NCBI RefSeq assembly: GCF_014190915.1
Contig: NZ_JACHVU010000008.1
Span: forward strand, 202,767-266,766
Source: Mycolicibacterium iranicum
Lineage (GTDB): Bacteria; Actinomycetota; Actinomycetes; Mycobacteriales; Mycobacteriaceae
DNA: 64,000 bases
Direction: 5' to 3'
The notes under the pieces are model-generated. The model was not told where the DNA came from and made no database searches. It saw only the letters and a program-made list of their open reading frames with translations. The number at the start of each line of letters is the position of its first letter. The stretch's first letter is position 1. Below, piece after piece: positions 25,337 to 33,851 of this stretch. The position numbers were made by a program, and so were the translations under genes.

Positions 25337-26977
25337 ATGACCAACTCCACCGCCGCTGGTCCGTCGACCTCGGCCGGGTCCCGACCCGATCCTGTCTCCG
25401 CCGAGGCGCGCCGCCGCCGCACGTTCGCCGTGATCAGCCACCCCGACGCCGGCAAGTCGACCTTGACCGAGGCGCTGGTGCTGCACGCCAAGGCGATCAC
25501 CGAGGCCGGCGCGATCCACGGCAAGTCGGGCAGGCGCTCGACCGTGTCGGACTGGATGGAGATGGAGAAGGCCCGCGGCATTTCGATCACGTCGACGGCG
25601 CTGCAGTTCCCCTACATCACCCAGGCGGGCAACACCTGCGTCATCAACCTGCTCGACACCCCCGGCCACGCGGATTTCTCCGAGGACACCTATCGGGTGC
25701 TGACCGCGGTCGACTCGGCCGTGATGCTGATCGACGCGGCCAAAGGTCTGGAACCGCAGACGCTCAAGCTGTTCCAGGTGTGCCGCCACCGGCGCATCCC
25801 GATCATCACCGTGGTCAACAAGTGGGACCGGCCCGGCCGCCACGCACTGGAGCTGATGGACGAGATCCAGGCCGAGATCGGGCTGCGGCCGACGCCGCTG
25901 ACCTGGCCGGTCGGGATCGCCGGTGATTTCAAGGGTGTCCTTGACCGTCGCACCGGGATGTTCATCCGGTTCACCCGCACCGCGGGCGGAGCCACCGCGG
26001 CCCCCGAGGAGCACATCCCTGCCGACAAGGCCCACGACGCCGCCGGGATCGACTGGGACACCGCGGTCGAGGAATCCGAGCTGCTCAGCGCGGACGGCGC
26101 CGACTTCGACCCCGACACGTTCCTCGACTGCACGTCGACGCCCGTGCTGTTCACCTCGGCCGCGCTGAACTTCGGGGTGAACCAGCTGCTCGACGTGCTG
26201 GCCCAGCTCGCGCCGTCGCCCAAGGGGCAGCTCGACGTCGACGGCAACCTGCGCGAGGCGGCCGCGCCGTTCAGTGCGTTCGTGTTCAAGGTGCAGGCGG
26301 GCATGGACTCCGCGCATCGCGATCGCATCGCCTACGCCCGGGTGTGCTCGGGCACCTTCGAGCGCGGGGACGTGCTCACCCACGCCTCGACGGGCAAGCC
26401 GTTCGTCACGAAGTACGCACAGTCGGTCTTCGGTCAGCAGCGCTCCACTCTGGACACCGCATGGCCCGGCGACGTGATCGGGTTGGCGAACGCGGCGGCG
26501 CTGCGCCCCGGCGACACGCTGTATCAGGACGTGGCCGTGCAGTTCCCGCCGATCCCGAGCTTCTCGCCCGAGCACTTCTCCGTCGCCCGCGGCACCGATC
26601 CGAGCAAGCACAAGCAGTTCCGCAAGGGCATCGAGCAGCTCGACCAGGAGGGCGTGGTGCAGGTGCTGCGCTCGGACCGCCGGGGCGATCAGGCGCCCGT
26701 CCTGGCCGCCGTCGGGCCGATGCAGTTCGAGGTCGCCAGCCATCGGATGGGTGCGGAGTTCAGCGCGCCGATCGCGTTGGAACCGCTGCCGTACACGGTG
26801 GCGCGCATCTGCGACCCCGCCGACGCCGAGGCCCTGCAGAAGATGGCCGCGGTCGAGGTCTTCACCCGCACCGACGGCGTCATGCTGGCGGTGTTCTCCA
26901 CGAAGTGGCGCCTCGAGACGGTGCTGCGGGAGAACCCGACCATGGAGTTGCGCGAGCTGGTCGCTGCGGGCCGGTAG
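25337..26977 (+). CDS. prfC: Peptide chain release factor 3
   Basis: A 546-residue translational GTPase, full length for release factor 3, which removes RF1 or RF2 from the ribosome after peptide release. G motifs are clear: SHPDAGKST (34-42) for G1, GISIT for G2, DTPGHADF for G3, and VVNKWDR for G4 (Trp in the variable place). The second and third domains follow. Start ATG 25337; the first 27 residues are a variable Ser/Pro-rich tail. It stands alone between the palindrome and a methyltransferase gene 22 bases downstream. Not all mycobacteria keep prfC, so its presence is a trait of this lineage (recalled, not checked). Confidence 0.92.
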   Translation: MTNSTAAGPSTSAGSRPDPVSAEARRRRTFAVISHPDAGKSTLTEALVLHAKAITEAGAIHGKSGRRSTVSDWMEMEKARGISITSTALQFPYITQAGNTCVINLLDTPGHADFSEDTYRVLTAVDSAVMLIDAAKGLEPQTLKLFQVCRHRRIPIITVVNKWDRPGRHALELMDEIQAEIGLRPTPLTWPVGIAGDFKGVLDRRTGMFIRFTRTAGGATAAPEEHIPADKAHDAAGIDWDTAVEESELLSADGADFDPDTFLDCTSTPVLFTSAALNFGVNQLLDVLAQLAPSPKGQLDVDGNLREAAAPFSAFVFKVQAGMDSAHRDRIAYARVCSGTFERGDVLTHASTGKPFVTKYAQSVFGQQRSTLDTAWPGDVIGLANAAALRPGDTLYQDVAVQFPPIPSFSPEHFSVARGTDPSKHKQFRKGIEQLDQEGVVQVLRSDRRGDQAPVLAAVGPMQFEVASHRMGAEFSAPIALEPLPYTVARICDPADAEALQKMAAVEVFTRTDGVMLAVFSTKWRLETVLRENPTMELRELVAAGR

Positions 26978-26999
26978 CCGGCTCGGCCATGATGGTGGC

Positions 27000-27773
27000 G
27001 TGAGCACACGAACCGCGCCGGCCGTCGACATCGACCGGATGCCGCGTGGCGGGCCGAAAGCCTCCTGCCTGGACCGCCTGCTGGAGACCGACCGGCAGGA
27101 GTACCTCGACCGGGACTCCTCTGCGGATGCGGCGCTGGAGGCGCGTAAGCGCAGCGTGATCCGCGCGCTGGAGTGGACCGGAGACGTCTTCGGCAATCAC
27201 GAGAAGTTCGCCCAGATCGTGCTCGACGAGGTCGCCGACGTCGCCGATCCGCGCATTCTCGAGCTGGGCGCCGGGCACGGCGGGTTGTCCCGCAAGCTGC
27301 TGGAATGGCACCCCACGGCCCGGGTGACCATCACCGACGTGGAACCGGCGTCGGTCGCCGCGATCGCCGCGAGCGACCTGGGAAGCCACCCGCGGGCCAC
27401 GGTCCGGGAGATGGACGCCACCGCACTGGACGCCGCGGACAACGAGTTCGACCTCGCGGTGTTCGCACTGTCGTTCCATCACCTCGCGCCCCACGCGGCG
27501 GCGCGCGTGATCGCCGAGGGCACCCGCGCGGCGGGCACGCTGCTCATCATCGACCTGCCGCGGCCGCCGGCGCCGCTGCACCTGCTGCGGCTGGCCGGCA
27601 TGCTTCCGCTGGCCGCGGTGCTGCCCTTCGTGCACGACGGCGTCATCAGCTCGATGCGCGCCTACAGTCCCTCCGCCCTGCGCGCGCTGGCGCGGCACGC
27701 CTCACCCGAGATCGACATCGAGCTGCGCGGCGGGTTGTTCGGTCCGCAGGTCGCGGTGGCCTCGCACCGATAG
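27000..27773 (+). CDS. SAM-dependent methyltransferase, class I
   Basis: A 257-residue class I methyltransferase. Motif I is ILELGAGHGGLS (about 89-100), followed by an acidic residue ending strand 2 (TDVEPASV) and the motif IV-like FDLAVFALSFHHL. The GTG at 27000 lies 22 bases after prfC. The last third contains a hydrophobic stretch (LHLLRLAGMLPLAAVLPF) which might touch a membrane or a lipid substrate. It is followed 10 bases later by the glutamate-cysteine ligase-like gene, so the two may be cotranscribed. The substrate is unknown. Confidence 0.72.
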   Translation: MSTRTAPAVDIDRMPRGGPKASCLDRLLETDRQEYLDRDSSADAALEARKRSVIRALEWTGDVFGNHEKFAQIVLDEVADVADPRILELGAGHGGLSRKLLEWHPTARVTITDVEPASVAAIAASDLGSHPRATVREMDATALDAADNEFDLAVFALSFHHLAPHAAARVIAEGTRAAGTLLIIDLPRPPAPLHLLRLAGMLPLAAVLPFVHDGVISSMRAYSPSALRALARHASPEIDIELRGGLFGPQVAVASHR

Positions 27774-27783
27774 GCTCGGGGCC

Positions 27784-29274
27784 GTGGGCCAGGAGATCAG
27801 TGCGCCGCTGCCGCAGAACGAGTTCAGCCGTGCGCACCGCCGCGAGTACCGGCGCAAGGTGCAACTGTGCCTCGACGTGTTCGAGACGATGCTGGCCCAG
27901 TCCAGTTTCGACTTCGAAAAACCGTTGACGGGCATGGAGATCGAGTGCAATCTCGTCGACTCCGCCTACCAGCCGGCGATGAACAACTCCGAGGTGCTGG
28001 AGGCCATCGCGGATCCGGCCTATCAAACCGAATTGGGCGCCTACAACATCGAATTCAACGTGCCGCCCCGCCGGCTGCCGGGCCGCGCCGCACTCGAACT
28101 CGAAGACGAGGTCCGCGCGAGCCTCAATGCCGCCGAGGCGAAGGCCAACACCGACGGCTCCCACATCGTGATGGTCGGAATCCTGCCGACGCTGATGCCC
28201 GAGCATCTCTCCGGCAGCTGGATGAGTGAGTCGACGCGCTATCAGGCGCTCAACGACTCGATCTTCACCGCCCGCGGCGAGGACATCATGATCGACATCT
28301 CCGGGCCCGAACGCCTGAGCCTGCAGACCGCCTCGATTGCCCCCGAATCAGCCTGCACGAGTATGCAATTGCACCTGCAGGTGTCCCCCGCCGATTTCGC
28401 CAACAACTGGAACGCCGCCCAGGTGCTGGCCGGGCCGCAGCTGGCGGTCGGTGCGAATTCCCCGTACTTCTTCGGTCACCAGCTGTGGGCCGAGACGCGG
28501 ATCGAGCTGTTCGCCCAGGCCACCGACACCCGCCCGGACGAACTCAAGACGCAGGGTGTGCGCCCCCGGGTCTGGTTCGGCGAACGGTGGATCACGTCGA
28601 TCTTCGACCTGTTCGAAGAGAACGTGCGCTACTTCCCGTCGCTGCTGCCCGAACTGTCCGACGAGGATCCTGTGGCCGAGTTGGCTGCCGGCCGCACCCC
28701 GGAGCTCTCGGAGCTCCGCCTGCACAACGGCACCATCTACCGGTGGAACCGGCCCGTGTACGACATCGTCAACGGCCGCCCCCACCTGCGGGTGGAGAAC
28801 CGGGTCCTGCCCGCGGGGCCGACGGTGCTCGACATGATGGCCAACTCCGCCTTCTACTACGGCGTCCTTCGCGCGCTCTCCGAAGAGGACCGGCCGATCT
28901 GGACCAAGATGAGTTTCGCTGCGGCAGAAGCGAACTTCAACGCCGCAGCCCATCGGGGCATGGACGCGCGGCTGTACTGGCCCGGCCTGGGGGAGGTCAC
29001 TCCCGACGAGCTGATCCTGCGGCAGCTGCTGCCCCTGGCCGAGGAGGGGCTGCGCCGCTGGGAGGTGGCCGCCGACGTCCGCGACCGCTACCTCGGGGTC
29101 ATCGAGGGCCGTGCGAAGACGGGCCGCAACGGTGCGACGTGGCAGTCCGCGGCGGTCGGTGCGCTGCAGGCTCGCGGGTTGAGCCGGCCCGAGGCGCTGG
29201 CGGAGATGCTGCGCCTGTACTGCGAGCGCATGCACACCAACGATCCGGTGCACACCTGGGATCTCCCCGCCTGA
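27784..29274 (+). CDS. Glutamate-cysteine ligase-like protein (Rv3698-type)
   Basis: A 496-residue protein of the GCS2-like carboxylate-amine ligase group, whose members join glutamate to an amine with ATP. The segments TGMEIECNLVD (about 49-59), ELGAYNIEFNVPP and SACTSMQLHLQVSP are typical of the fold. M. tuberculosis has an equivalent at this place (recalled as Rv3698), apart from EgtA, which lies in the ergothioneine operon 9 kb downstream. Mycobacteria do not make glutathione, so the amine partner is an open question. GTG start at 27784; the methyltransferase that follows may act on the same product. Confidence 0.75.
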   Translation: MGQEISAPLPQNEFSRAHRREYRRKVQLCLDVFETMLAQSSFDFEKPLTGMEIECNLVDSAYQPAMNNSEVLEAIADPAYQTELGAYNIEFNVPPRRLPGRAALELEDEVRASLNAAEAKANTDGSHIVMVGILPTLMPEHLSGSWMSESTRYQALNDSIFTARGEDIMIDISGPERLSLQTASIAPESACTSMQLHLQVSPADFANNWNAAQVLAGPQLAVGANSPYFFGHQLWAETRIELFAQATDTRPDELKTQGVRPRVWFGERWITSIFDLFEENVRYFPSLLPELSDEDPVAELAAGRTPELSELRLHNGTIYRWNRPVYDIVNGRPHLRVENRVLPAGPTVLDMMANSAFYYGVLRALSEEDRPIWTKMSFAAAEANFNAAAHRGMDARLYWPGLGEVTPDELILRQLLPLAEEGLRRWEVAADVRDRYLGVIEGRAKTGRNGATWQSAAVGALQARGLSRPEALAEMLRLYCERMHTNDPVHTWDLPA

Positions 29275-29294
29275 CCGCGGGTACGTTGGCGGTC

Positions 29295-29969
29295 ATGGCC
29301 GACGTGATGGACTGGGACAGCGCGTATCGCGGGGAGGGCGAGTTCGACGGGGAACCCCCCTGGAACATCGGGGAGCCCCAGCCGGAGCTCGCGGCGCTGT
29401 GGCGCGAGGGCAGATTCCGCAGCGAGGTTCTCGACGCGGGATGTGGGCATGCCGAGCTGTCCCTGGCGTTGGCCGCCGACGGCTACACCGTGACCGGGAT
29501 CGACATCAGCCCCACCGCGGTCGCCGCCGCCACATCCGCGGCCGCCGAGCGCGGGCTCTCCGATCGGGCCGCATTCGTCGCCGCCGACATCACCGCGTTC
29601 ACCGGCTTCGACGGCCGCTTCTCCACGGTCGTGGACAGCACGCTGTTCCATTCGATGCCCGTCGAGTCCCGCGATCCCTACCTGCAGTCGGTGTACCGGG
29701 CGGCCGCGCCCGGAGCCGGGTATTTCGTGTTGGTCTTCGCCAAGGGCGCCTTTCCGCCCGACATGGAGCAGGGCCCCAATGAGGTCTCGGAACTCGAACT
29801 GCGCGAGGCGGTTTCGCGCTACTGGGTCATCGACGACATTCGCCCCGCCCTGATCCATTCCCGGGTGCCGAAGATCCCGGGCATGCCACCCCCGCCGCTG
29901 GAGATGCTCGACGAAGGGGGTCGCATGCGGATGCAGGCCTTCCTGCTGTCGGCCCACAAACCGTCCTAG
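29295..29969 (+). CDS. SAM-dependent methyltransferase (Rv3699-like)
   Basis: A 224-residue class I methyltransferase. Motif I is VLDAGCGHAELSLALA (about 44-59), then TGIDISPTAV as strand 2 and the loop DSTLFHSMP. The N-terminus WDSAYRGEGEFDGEPPWNIGEPQ is typical of a methyltransferase subgroup sometimes compared to thiopurine methyltransferases. It begins 20 bases after the ligase-like gene and keeps the order seen in M. tuberculosis (recalled as Rv3699). The C-terminus overlaps the convergent amidase by 4 bases. The substrate is unknown. Confidence 0.75.
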   Translation: MADVMDWDSAYRGEGEFDGEPPWNIGEPQPELAALWREGRFRSEVLDAGCGHAELSLALAADGYTVTGIDISPTAVAAATSAAAERGLSDRAAFVAADITAFTGFDGRFSTVVDSTLFHSMPVESRDPYLQSVYRAAAPGAGYFVLVFAKGAFPPDMEQGPNEVSELELREAVSRYWVIDDIRPALIHSRVPKIPGMPPPPLEMLDEGGRMRMQAFLLSAHKPS

Positions 29970-30784
29970 CCGGCAGGTCGATCGCGTTCCACCACAGCGA
30001 ATCTGCGCAGGCTCAGCGCAGGGTTCTTCTGCCGGACACGCGCGGTGCGCTCGGTATCGACGACGGCGTGCGCGGTGCCGGCCTCCTCTCCCAGGGAGGC
30101 CAGCACGACCCCCATCGGATCGATGATCGCGCTGTTGCCCGCACCCGCGCGACCACACTGGTCGGCGGCGAGCACGTACACCGTGTTCTCGATGGCCCGG
30201 GCGCGCAGCAGCGTCGTCCAGTGGTCCTCCTTGAGAGGACCCGGAACCCATTCGGCGGGAACGACGACCGCGTCGGCGCCCGCGTCGACGAGGCGCCGGG
30301 TGACTTCCGGGAAGCGCAGGTCGTAGCAGGTCTGCAGGCCGAAGGTCAGGCCCCCGACGGTGAAGGTCTCGGGTGCTTCGATGACGCCCGGCTGGACCAG
30401 GCTGGACTCGGTGTAGCCGAAGGCGTCGTAGAGGTGCAGCTTCCGGTAGGTGGCCGCGACCGTGCCGTCGCCGTCGATCGCGAGCAGCGTGTTGTGGATT
30501 CTGCCCTCGGTGCCGGTGGTCTCGTTGATACCGAAGACGAGCGTCACCGCTTCCCGCCGGGCCAGGTCCTGCACGGCGGACACGAAGGGCCCGTCGAGGG
30601 GTTCGGCGGAGCCGACGAACCGCTCGTCCATCGCCGGCACACAGAACATCGAGTACTCGGGGAACACGACGAGTTCAGCTCCGCGGGAGCGGGCGTCGAT
30701 GGTGTATCCGGTGATCGCGTCGAGATTCTCGGCCTTGTCCTCACCGGGAGCGAACTGCACGACGGCGACGGGTGTCTCGGTCAC
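29966..30784 (-). CDS. Nitrilase-family carbon-nitrogen hydrolase
   Basis: A 272-residue amidase of the nitrilase superfamily. The catalytic triad is complete: E43 (FPEYSMF), K125 (YRKLHLYDAFG) and C163 (QTCYDLRFPE). The pattern, with FPEYSM and CYDLRFPE, is that of the omega-amidase and N-carbamoyl-type group rather than true nitrilases. It would hydrolyse an amide in the cytoplasm. The start is GTG at 30784. The nearest gene on the same strand is the dicarboxylate carrier, whose stop is 83 bases upstream, so joint transcription is possible. Confidence 0.85.
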   Translation of the reverse strand: MTETPVAVVQFAPGEDKAENLDAITGYTIDARSRGAELVVFPEYSMFCVPAMDERFVGSAEPLDGPFVSAVQDLARREAVTLVFGINETTGTEGRIHNTLLAIDGDGTVAATYRKLHLYDAFGYTESSLVQPGVIEAPETFTVGGLTFGLQTCYDLRFPEVTRRLVDAGADAVVVPAEWVPGPLKEDHWTTLLRARAIENTVYVLAADQCGRAGAGNSAIIDPMGVVLASLGEEAGTAHAVVDTERTARVRQKNPALSLRRFAVVERDRPAG

Positions 30785-30867
30785 GGCCTTCCTTTCCGGC
30801 GGCGTCGACGATCAGGGCGACTCGATCATCGCCGTCCGCCGCCGCGAAATCCAACCGGGCGGCCCGC

Positions 30868-32346
30868 CTAGGTGTTCGAGGTCGTGGTGTTCGGGGTCGT
30901 GGTGTTCGGGGTCGTGGTGTTCGGGGTCGTGGCGGCCCGAACCGGTTCACGCTGGTCCGGCTCAGTGCCGGTTTCGGTGCCGGTGCTGCTGCCGGTGCCG
31001 GTGCCGGTGCCGTGGTCGTCGTCGAGCATCGTGGCTTCGTCGAAGGGCCGGTCGCCGTCGAGGACCTCGTTGAGCCTCTCCTTGTCGACCGAATCGGTCC
31101 ACGACCCGATCAGGACCGTGGCCACGGCGTTACCGGAGAAGTTCGTCAGCGCCCGCGCCTCGGACATGAAGCGGTCGATGCCGACGATGATGCCGACGCC
31201 GTCGAGGAGTTCCGGGCGGTGGCTCTGCAGGCCGGCGGCCAGTGTCGCCAGACCCGCGCCGCTGACGCCCGCGGCGCCCTTGGACGCGATGATCATGAAC
31301 GCGAGCAGACCGAGCTGTTCGGGGATCGACAGCGGATCACCCAGCGCATCGGCGATGAACAACGACGCCATGGTCAGGTAGATCGCCGTGCCGTCGAGAT
31401 TGAACGAATAACCCGTGGGCACCACGATGCCGACGGTCGCGGGCTTCACCCCGGCGTGCTCCATCTTCGCGATGAGGCGCGGCAGCGCGGACTCCGACGA
31501 CGAGGTCGCGACGATCAGGAGGTACTCGCGGGCCAGGTACTTCGCGAGCTTGAAGATCGATACCCGGGCCACGGTCCACAGCAGCGCCCCGAGAACGCCG
31601 AAGATGAAGATCAGGCAGGTCAGGTAGAACGCCAGCATGAGCACCCCGAGCTGGATCACGGCCTCGAAGCCGGTGTCTCCCACCACTTCCGCGATCGCTC
31701 CGAAAGCGCCGATCGGGGCGAGCCACAGGACGCCGATCAGGATGCGGAACACCAGCTTCTGCAGCGCCTCGATGCCGCGCAGCAGCCCTTCGCCGGCCTG
31801 CCCCATGCCCTGGATGCCGAAGCCGACGAGCAGCGCGACGAACAGCGCCTGCAGCACGTTGCCCTCGGTCACCGCGGAGAAGAGCGTCGACGGAATGATG
31901 TCGGCGATGAAGTCCATTGTGCCGCCGGAGGATTCGGCCTGGCCCGCCAGCTCGGCACCTTTGCCCGGATCGTTGGGGACGTTCAGACCGGTTCCGGGAC
32001 TGATGAGATTGCCGACCACCAGCCCGATCGCCAGCGCGATCGTCGACATCACCAAGAAGTAGACGATGGCCAGTCCGCCGACCTTGCCGACCGATGCCGC
32101 GGCCCGCACCTTGCCGATGCCCAGCACCACGGTGCAGAAGATGACCGGGACGATCATCATCTTGATCAGTTTCACGAACAGTTCGCCGAGCACACCGAGC
32201 GACGCGGCGGTCTCCGGCGCGAGGAGCCCGACCACGATGCCCGCGACGACGGCGACGATCACCATGATGTAGAGCCAGTGGGTCTTGTCGCGCTTGGCCT
32301 TTTTCGGCTTCTTGTCGTTGTCGGCGTCGGGTGCAGCGGCGGTCAT
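30868..32346 (-). CDS. Dicarboxylate/amino acid:cation symporter (DctA/GltP family)
   Basis: A 492-residue transporter of the sodium- or proton-driven dicarboxylate symporter family. Landmarks are KMMIVPVIFCTVVLGIG, the serine-rich hairpin ATSSSESALPRLI, and the substrate-binding segment GYSFNLDGTAIYLTMASLFIA (given here without its ends). About eight membrane helices and two re-entrant loops are expected. The last 60 residues are low complexity: a Gly/Thr run and the repeated PNTTT unit encoded by a 15-bp tandem repeat. Start ATG 32346; the frame upstream reads through promoter-like sequence. Likely substrates are C4-dicarboxylates or glutamate; specificity is not visible. Confidence 0.85.
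   Translation of the reverse strand: MTAAAPDADNDKKPKKAKRDKTHWLYIMVIVAVVAGIVVGLLAPETAASLGVLGELFVKLIKMMIVPVIFCTVVLGIGKVRAAASVGKVGGLAIVYFLVMSTIALAIGLVVGNLISPGTGLNVPNDPGKGAELAGQAESSGGTMDFIADIIPSTLFSAVTEGNVLQALFVALLVGFGIQGMGQAGEGLLRGIEALQKLVFRILIGVLWLAPIGAFGAIAEVVGDTGFEAVIQLGVLMLAFYLTCLIFIFGVLGALLWTVARVSIFKLAKYLAREYLLIVATSSSESALPRLIAKMEHAGVKPATVGIVVPTGYSFNLDGTAIYLTMASLFIADALGDPLSIPEQLGLLAFMIIASKGAAGVSGAGLATLAAGLQSHRPELLDGVGIIVGIDRFMSEARALTNFSGNAVATVLIGSWTDSVDKERLNEVLDGDRPFDEATMLDDDHGTGTGTGSSTGTETGTEPDQREPVRAATTPNTTTPNTTTPNTTTSNT
30871..30930 (-). repeat. 15-bp tandem repeat, four copies, in the carrier's C-terminus
   Basis: Four head-to-tail 15-bp units on the plus strand of the form GGTGTTCGGGGTCGT; the first (30871-30885) has one change and the other three are identical. 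Because 15 is a multiple of 3, copy-number change would lengthen or shorten the Pro-Asn-Thr tail without a frameshift. Confidence 0.85.
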
Positions 32347-32615
32347 GGCGTATCCCCTCCACGTGTGGTGGATGCAGGGATAACCAGAAGTGCCGGACAT
32401 CACACCCCGGGGCCGAGATTCGGGCGCGGCGGTCGCCGGTGCGGCAAGGCGCGCGTCGACGAAGACGGTCACCCGGGTGACGCAGCGGCGCATTCCGAGG
32501 TAGCGGCGTCACGAGGCGGCGGATGGGTACACAATGGACGAGCCGGCCATTGACCCGATGAGACGAGACCGCCATCCCCTTCACAAGTCCGACCCTCACC
32601 CAGCTCGACAGTGCG
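32347..32615. other. Intergenic region between the dicarboxylate carrier and the EAL gene
   Basis: A 269-bp gap with divergent genes on both sides. It should hold both promoters. A TACACAAT stretch near 32528-32535 could be a -10 element for the EAL gene, and TCCAC/GTGGA arms around 32357-32371 could form a small operator or hairpin upstream of the carrier. No gene of credible length is seen. Confidence 0.35.
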
Positions 32616-33851
32616 GTGGCCGGTCACGGGTTGGTGCCGGCCTTCCAGCCCGTCGTCTCGCTGCCCGACGAAGCCCTCGTCGGCTATGAGGCCCTGGCCC
32701 GGTGGCCGTCGCTGGACCATCCGTCGCCGGCCGTCGTTTTCGCCCACGCCGCAGCCACCGGCAGCTCGGATCTGCTCGACCACGCCTGCATCAACCTGTC
32801 GGCCCAGGCCGCACTCGACGGCCGGTCGGCCCACGGGATGCTGCTGCTCGTCAACTGCGAGCCGACCACCGTCGGCATCGAGATCCCTTCCGGTACCGCG
32901 CTGTCGGAGGCCGCCCGCACCTTCAAGCTCACGTTCGAATTGACCGAGCGCGGCCTGCTGCGTGACCCCCCTGCACTGCTCAGGAAGGTCGCGGCACTGC
33001 GCGCACTGGGCGTGATGATCGCGCTGGACGACATCGGGGCGCACCCCGACTCACTGGCCCTGTTGGACATCATCGCGCCGGACGTGATGAAGATCGATCT
33101 GGGACTTGTTCAGCGGCAACCCGATCAACTGCAGGCCCGCACGATCGCGGCGGTGATCGCGCACCACGAGCGCACCGGGTCCACCATCCTCGCCGAGGGC
33201 ATCGAGACCGACGAGCATCTGGAGCAGGCCCTCGCCTACGGCGCCACCCTGGGCCAGGGCTACCGGTTCGGATACCCCGGGGCGCTCGACACGGCCCCCG
33301 ACGGCGCACTGCTGCCGGATCTGGCTCTGCCGGCGAACGGTGACAAGGCCGAGATGACCCCGTTCGAGTTGGCCACCGCCGACTGCGACGCCCGCACCGT
33401 CCGCAAGAGGACCCTGATCGAGCTCTCCCGCCACATCGAACGCCTCGCCGTGTCCGCCGAAAGTCCGCCCATCGTGTTGTTCACGCTGCAGAGCAGTGCG
33501 AACTTCCGTGGGACCACCCGGGACAACTACACCCGGCTCGCGGAGAAGTCACCGCTCGTGGTGGCTTTCGCGGTGAACGCGCGGGAGGACCTGGAACCGC
33601 GTCTGCGGTGGGTCGACGTCGACGTGGCCGACCGGATGGCGCTGGAGTGGACCATCGTGGTGATCGGGCCCGACACCGCCGCAGCGCTGATCGCCCGCGA
33701 GCTGGAACCGCCCGGCGCCGAGGCCTACGAGAACGATCGCCGCTTCGAGGCGGTGATCACCTTCGATCGGGAGAGGGTGACGCAGGCAGCGCGCAGCCTC
33801 CTCAACCGCTGTCCGGCGGCGGGCGCGATCAGCTCCGCGTTCAGCGGCTGA
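32616..33851 (+). CDS. EAL-DICT protein (c-di-GMP phosphodiesterase-like with sensor domain)
   Basis: A 411-residue protein. Residues 1-240 are an EAL domain, which hydrolyses cyclic di-GMP: VGYEALAR gives the EAL motif, FELTERG, LDDIGAHPDSL, PDVMKIDLGL, ILAEGIET and GQGYRFG supply the metal- and substrate-binding residues in order, so activity is plausible. Residues about 265-410 fit a DICT domain, a sensory domain seen with cyclic di-GMP and two-component proteins. GTG 32616 is the only good in-frame start, and it lacks a clear ribosome site, so a short N-terminal extension back to 32562 with a rare start is not excluded. Its 3' end overlaps egtE by 11 bases, convergently. Confidence 0.78.
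   Translation: MAGHGLVPAFQPVVSLPDEALVGYEALARWPSLDHPSPAVVFAHAAATGSSDLLDHACINLSAQAALDGRSAHGMLLLVNCEPTTVGIEIPSGTALSEAARTFKLTFELTERGLLRDPPALLRKVAALRALGVMIALDDIGAHPDSLALLDIIAPDVMKIDLGLVQRQPDQLQARTIAAVIAHHERTGSTILAEGIETDEHLEQALAYGATLGQGYRFGYPGALDTAPDGALLPDLALPANGDKAEMTPFELATADCDARTVRKRTLIELSRHIERLAVSAESPPIVLFTLQSSANFRGTTRDNYTRLAEKSPLVVAFAVNAREDLEPRLRWVDVDVADRMALEWTIVVIGPDTAAALIARELEPPGAEAYENDRRFEAVITFDRERVTQAARSLLNRCPAAGAISSAFSG

Noticed and set aside
33841..33851. Frameshift or fusion between the EAL gene and egtE
   Set aside because: The 11-base overlap is convergent on opposite strands; both reading frames have complete domain ends.
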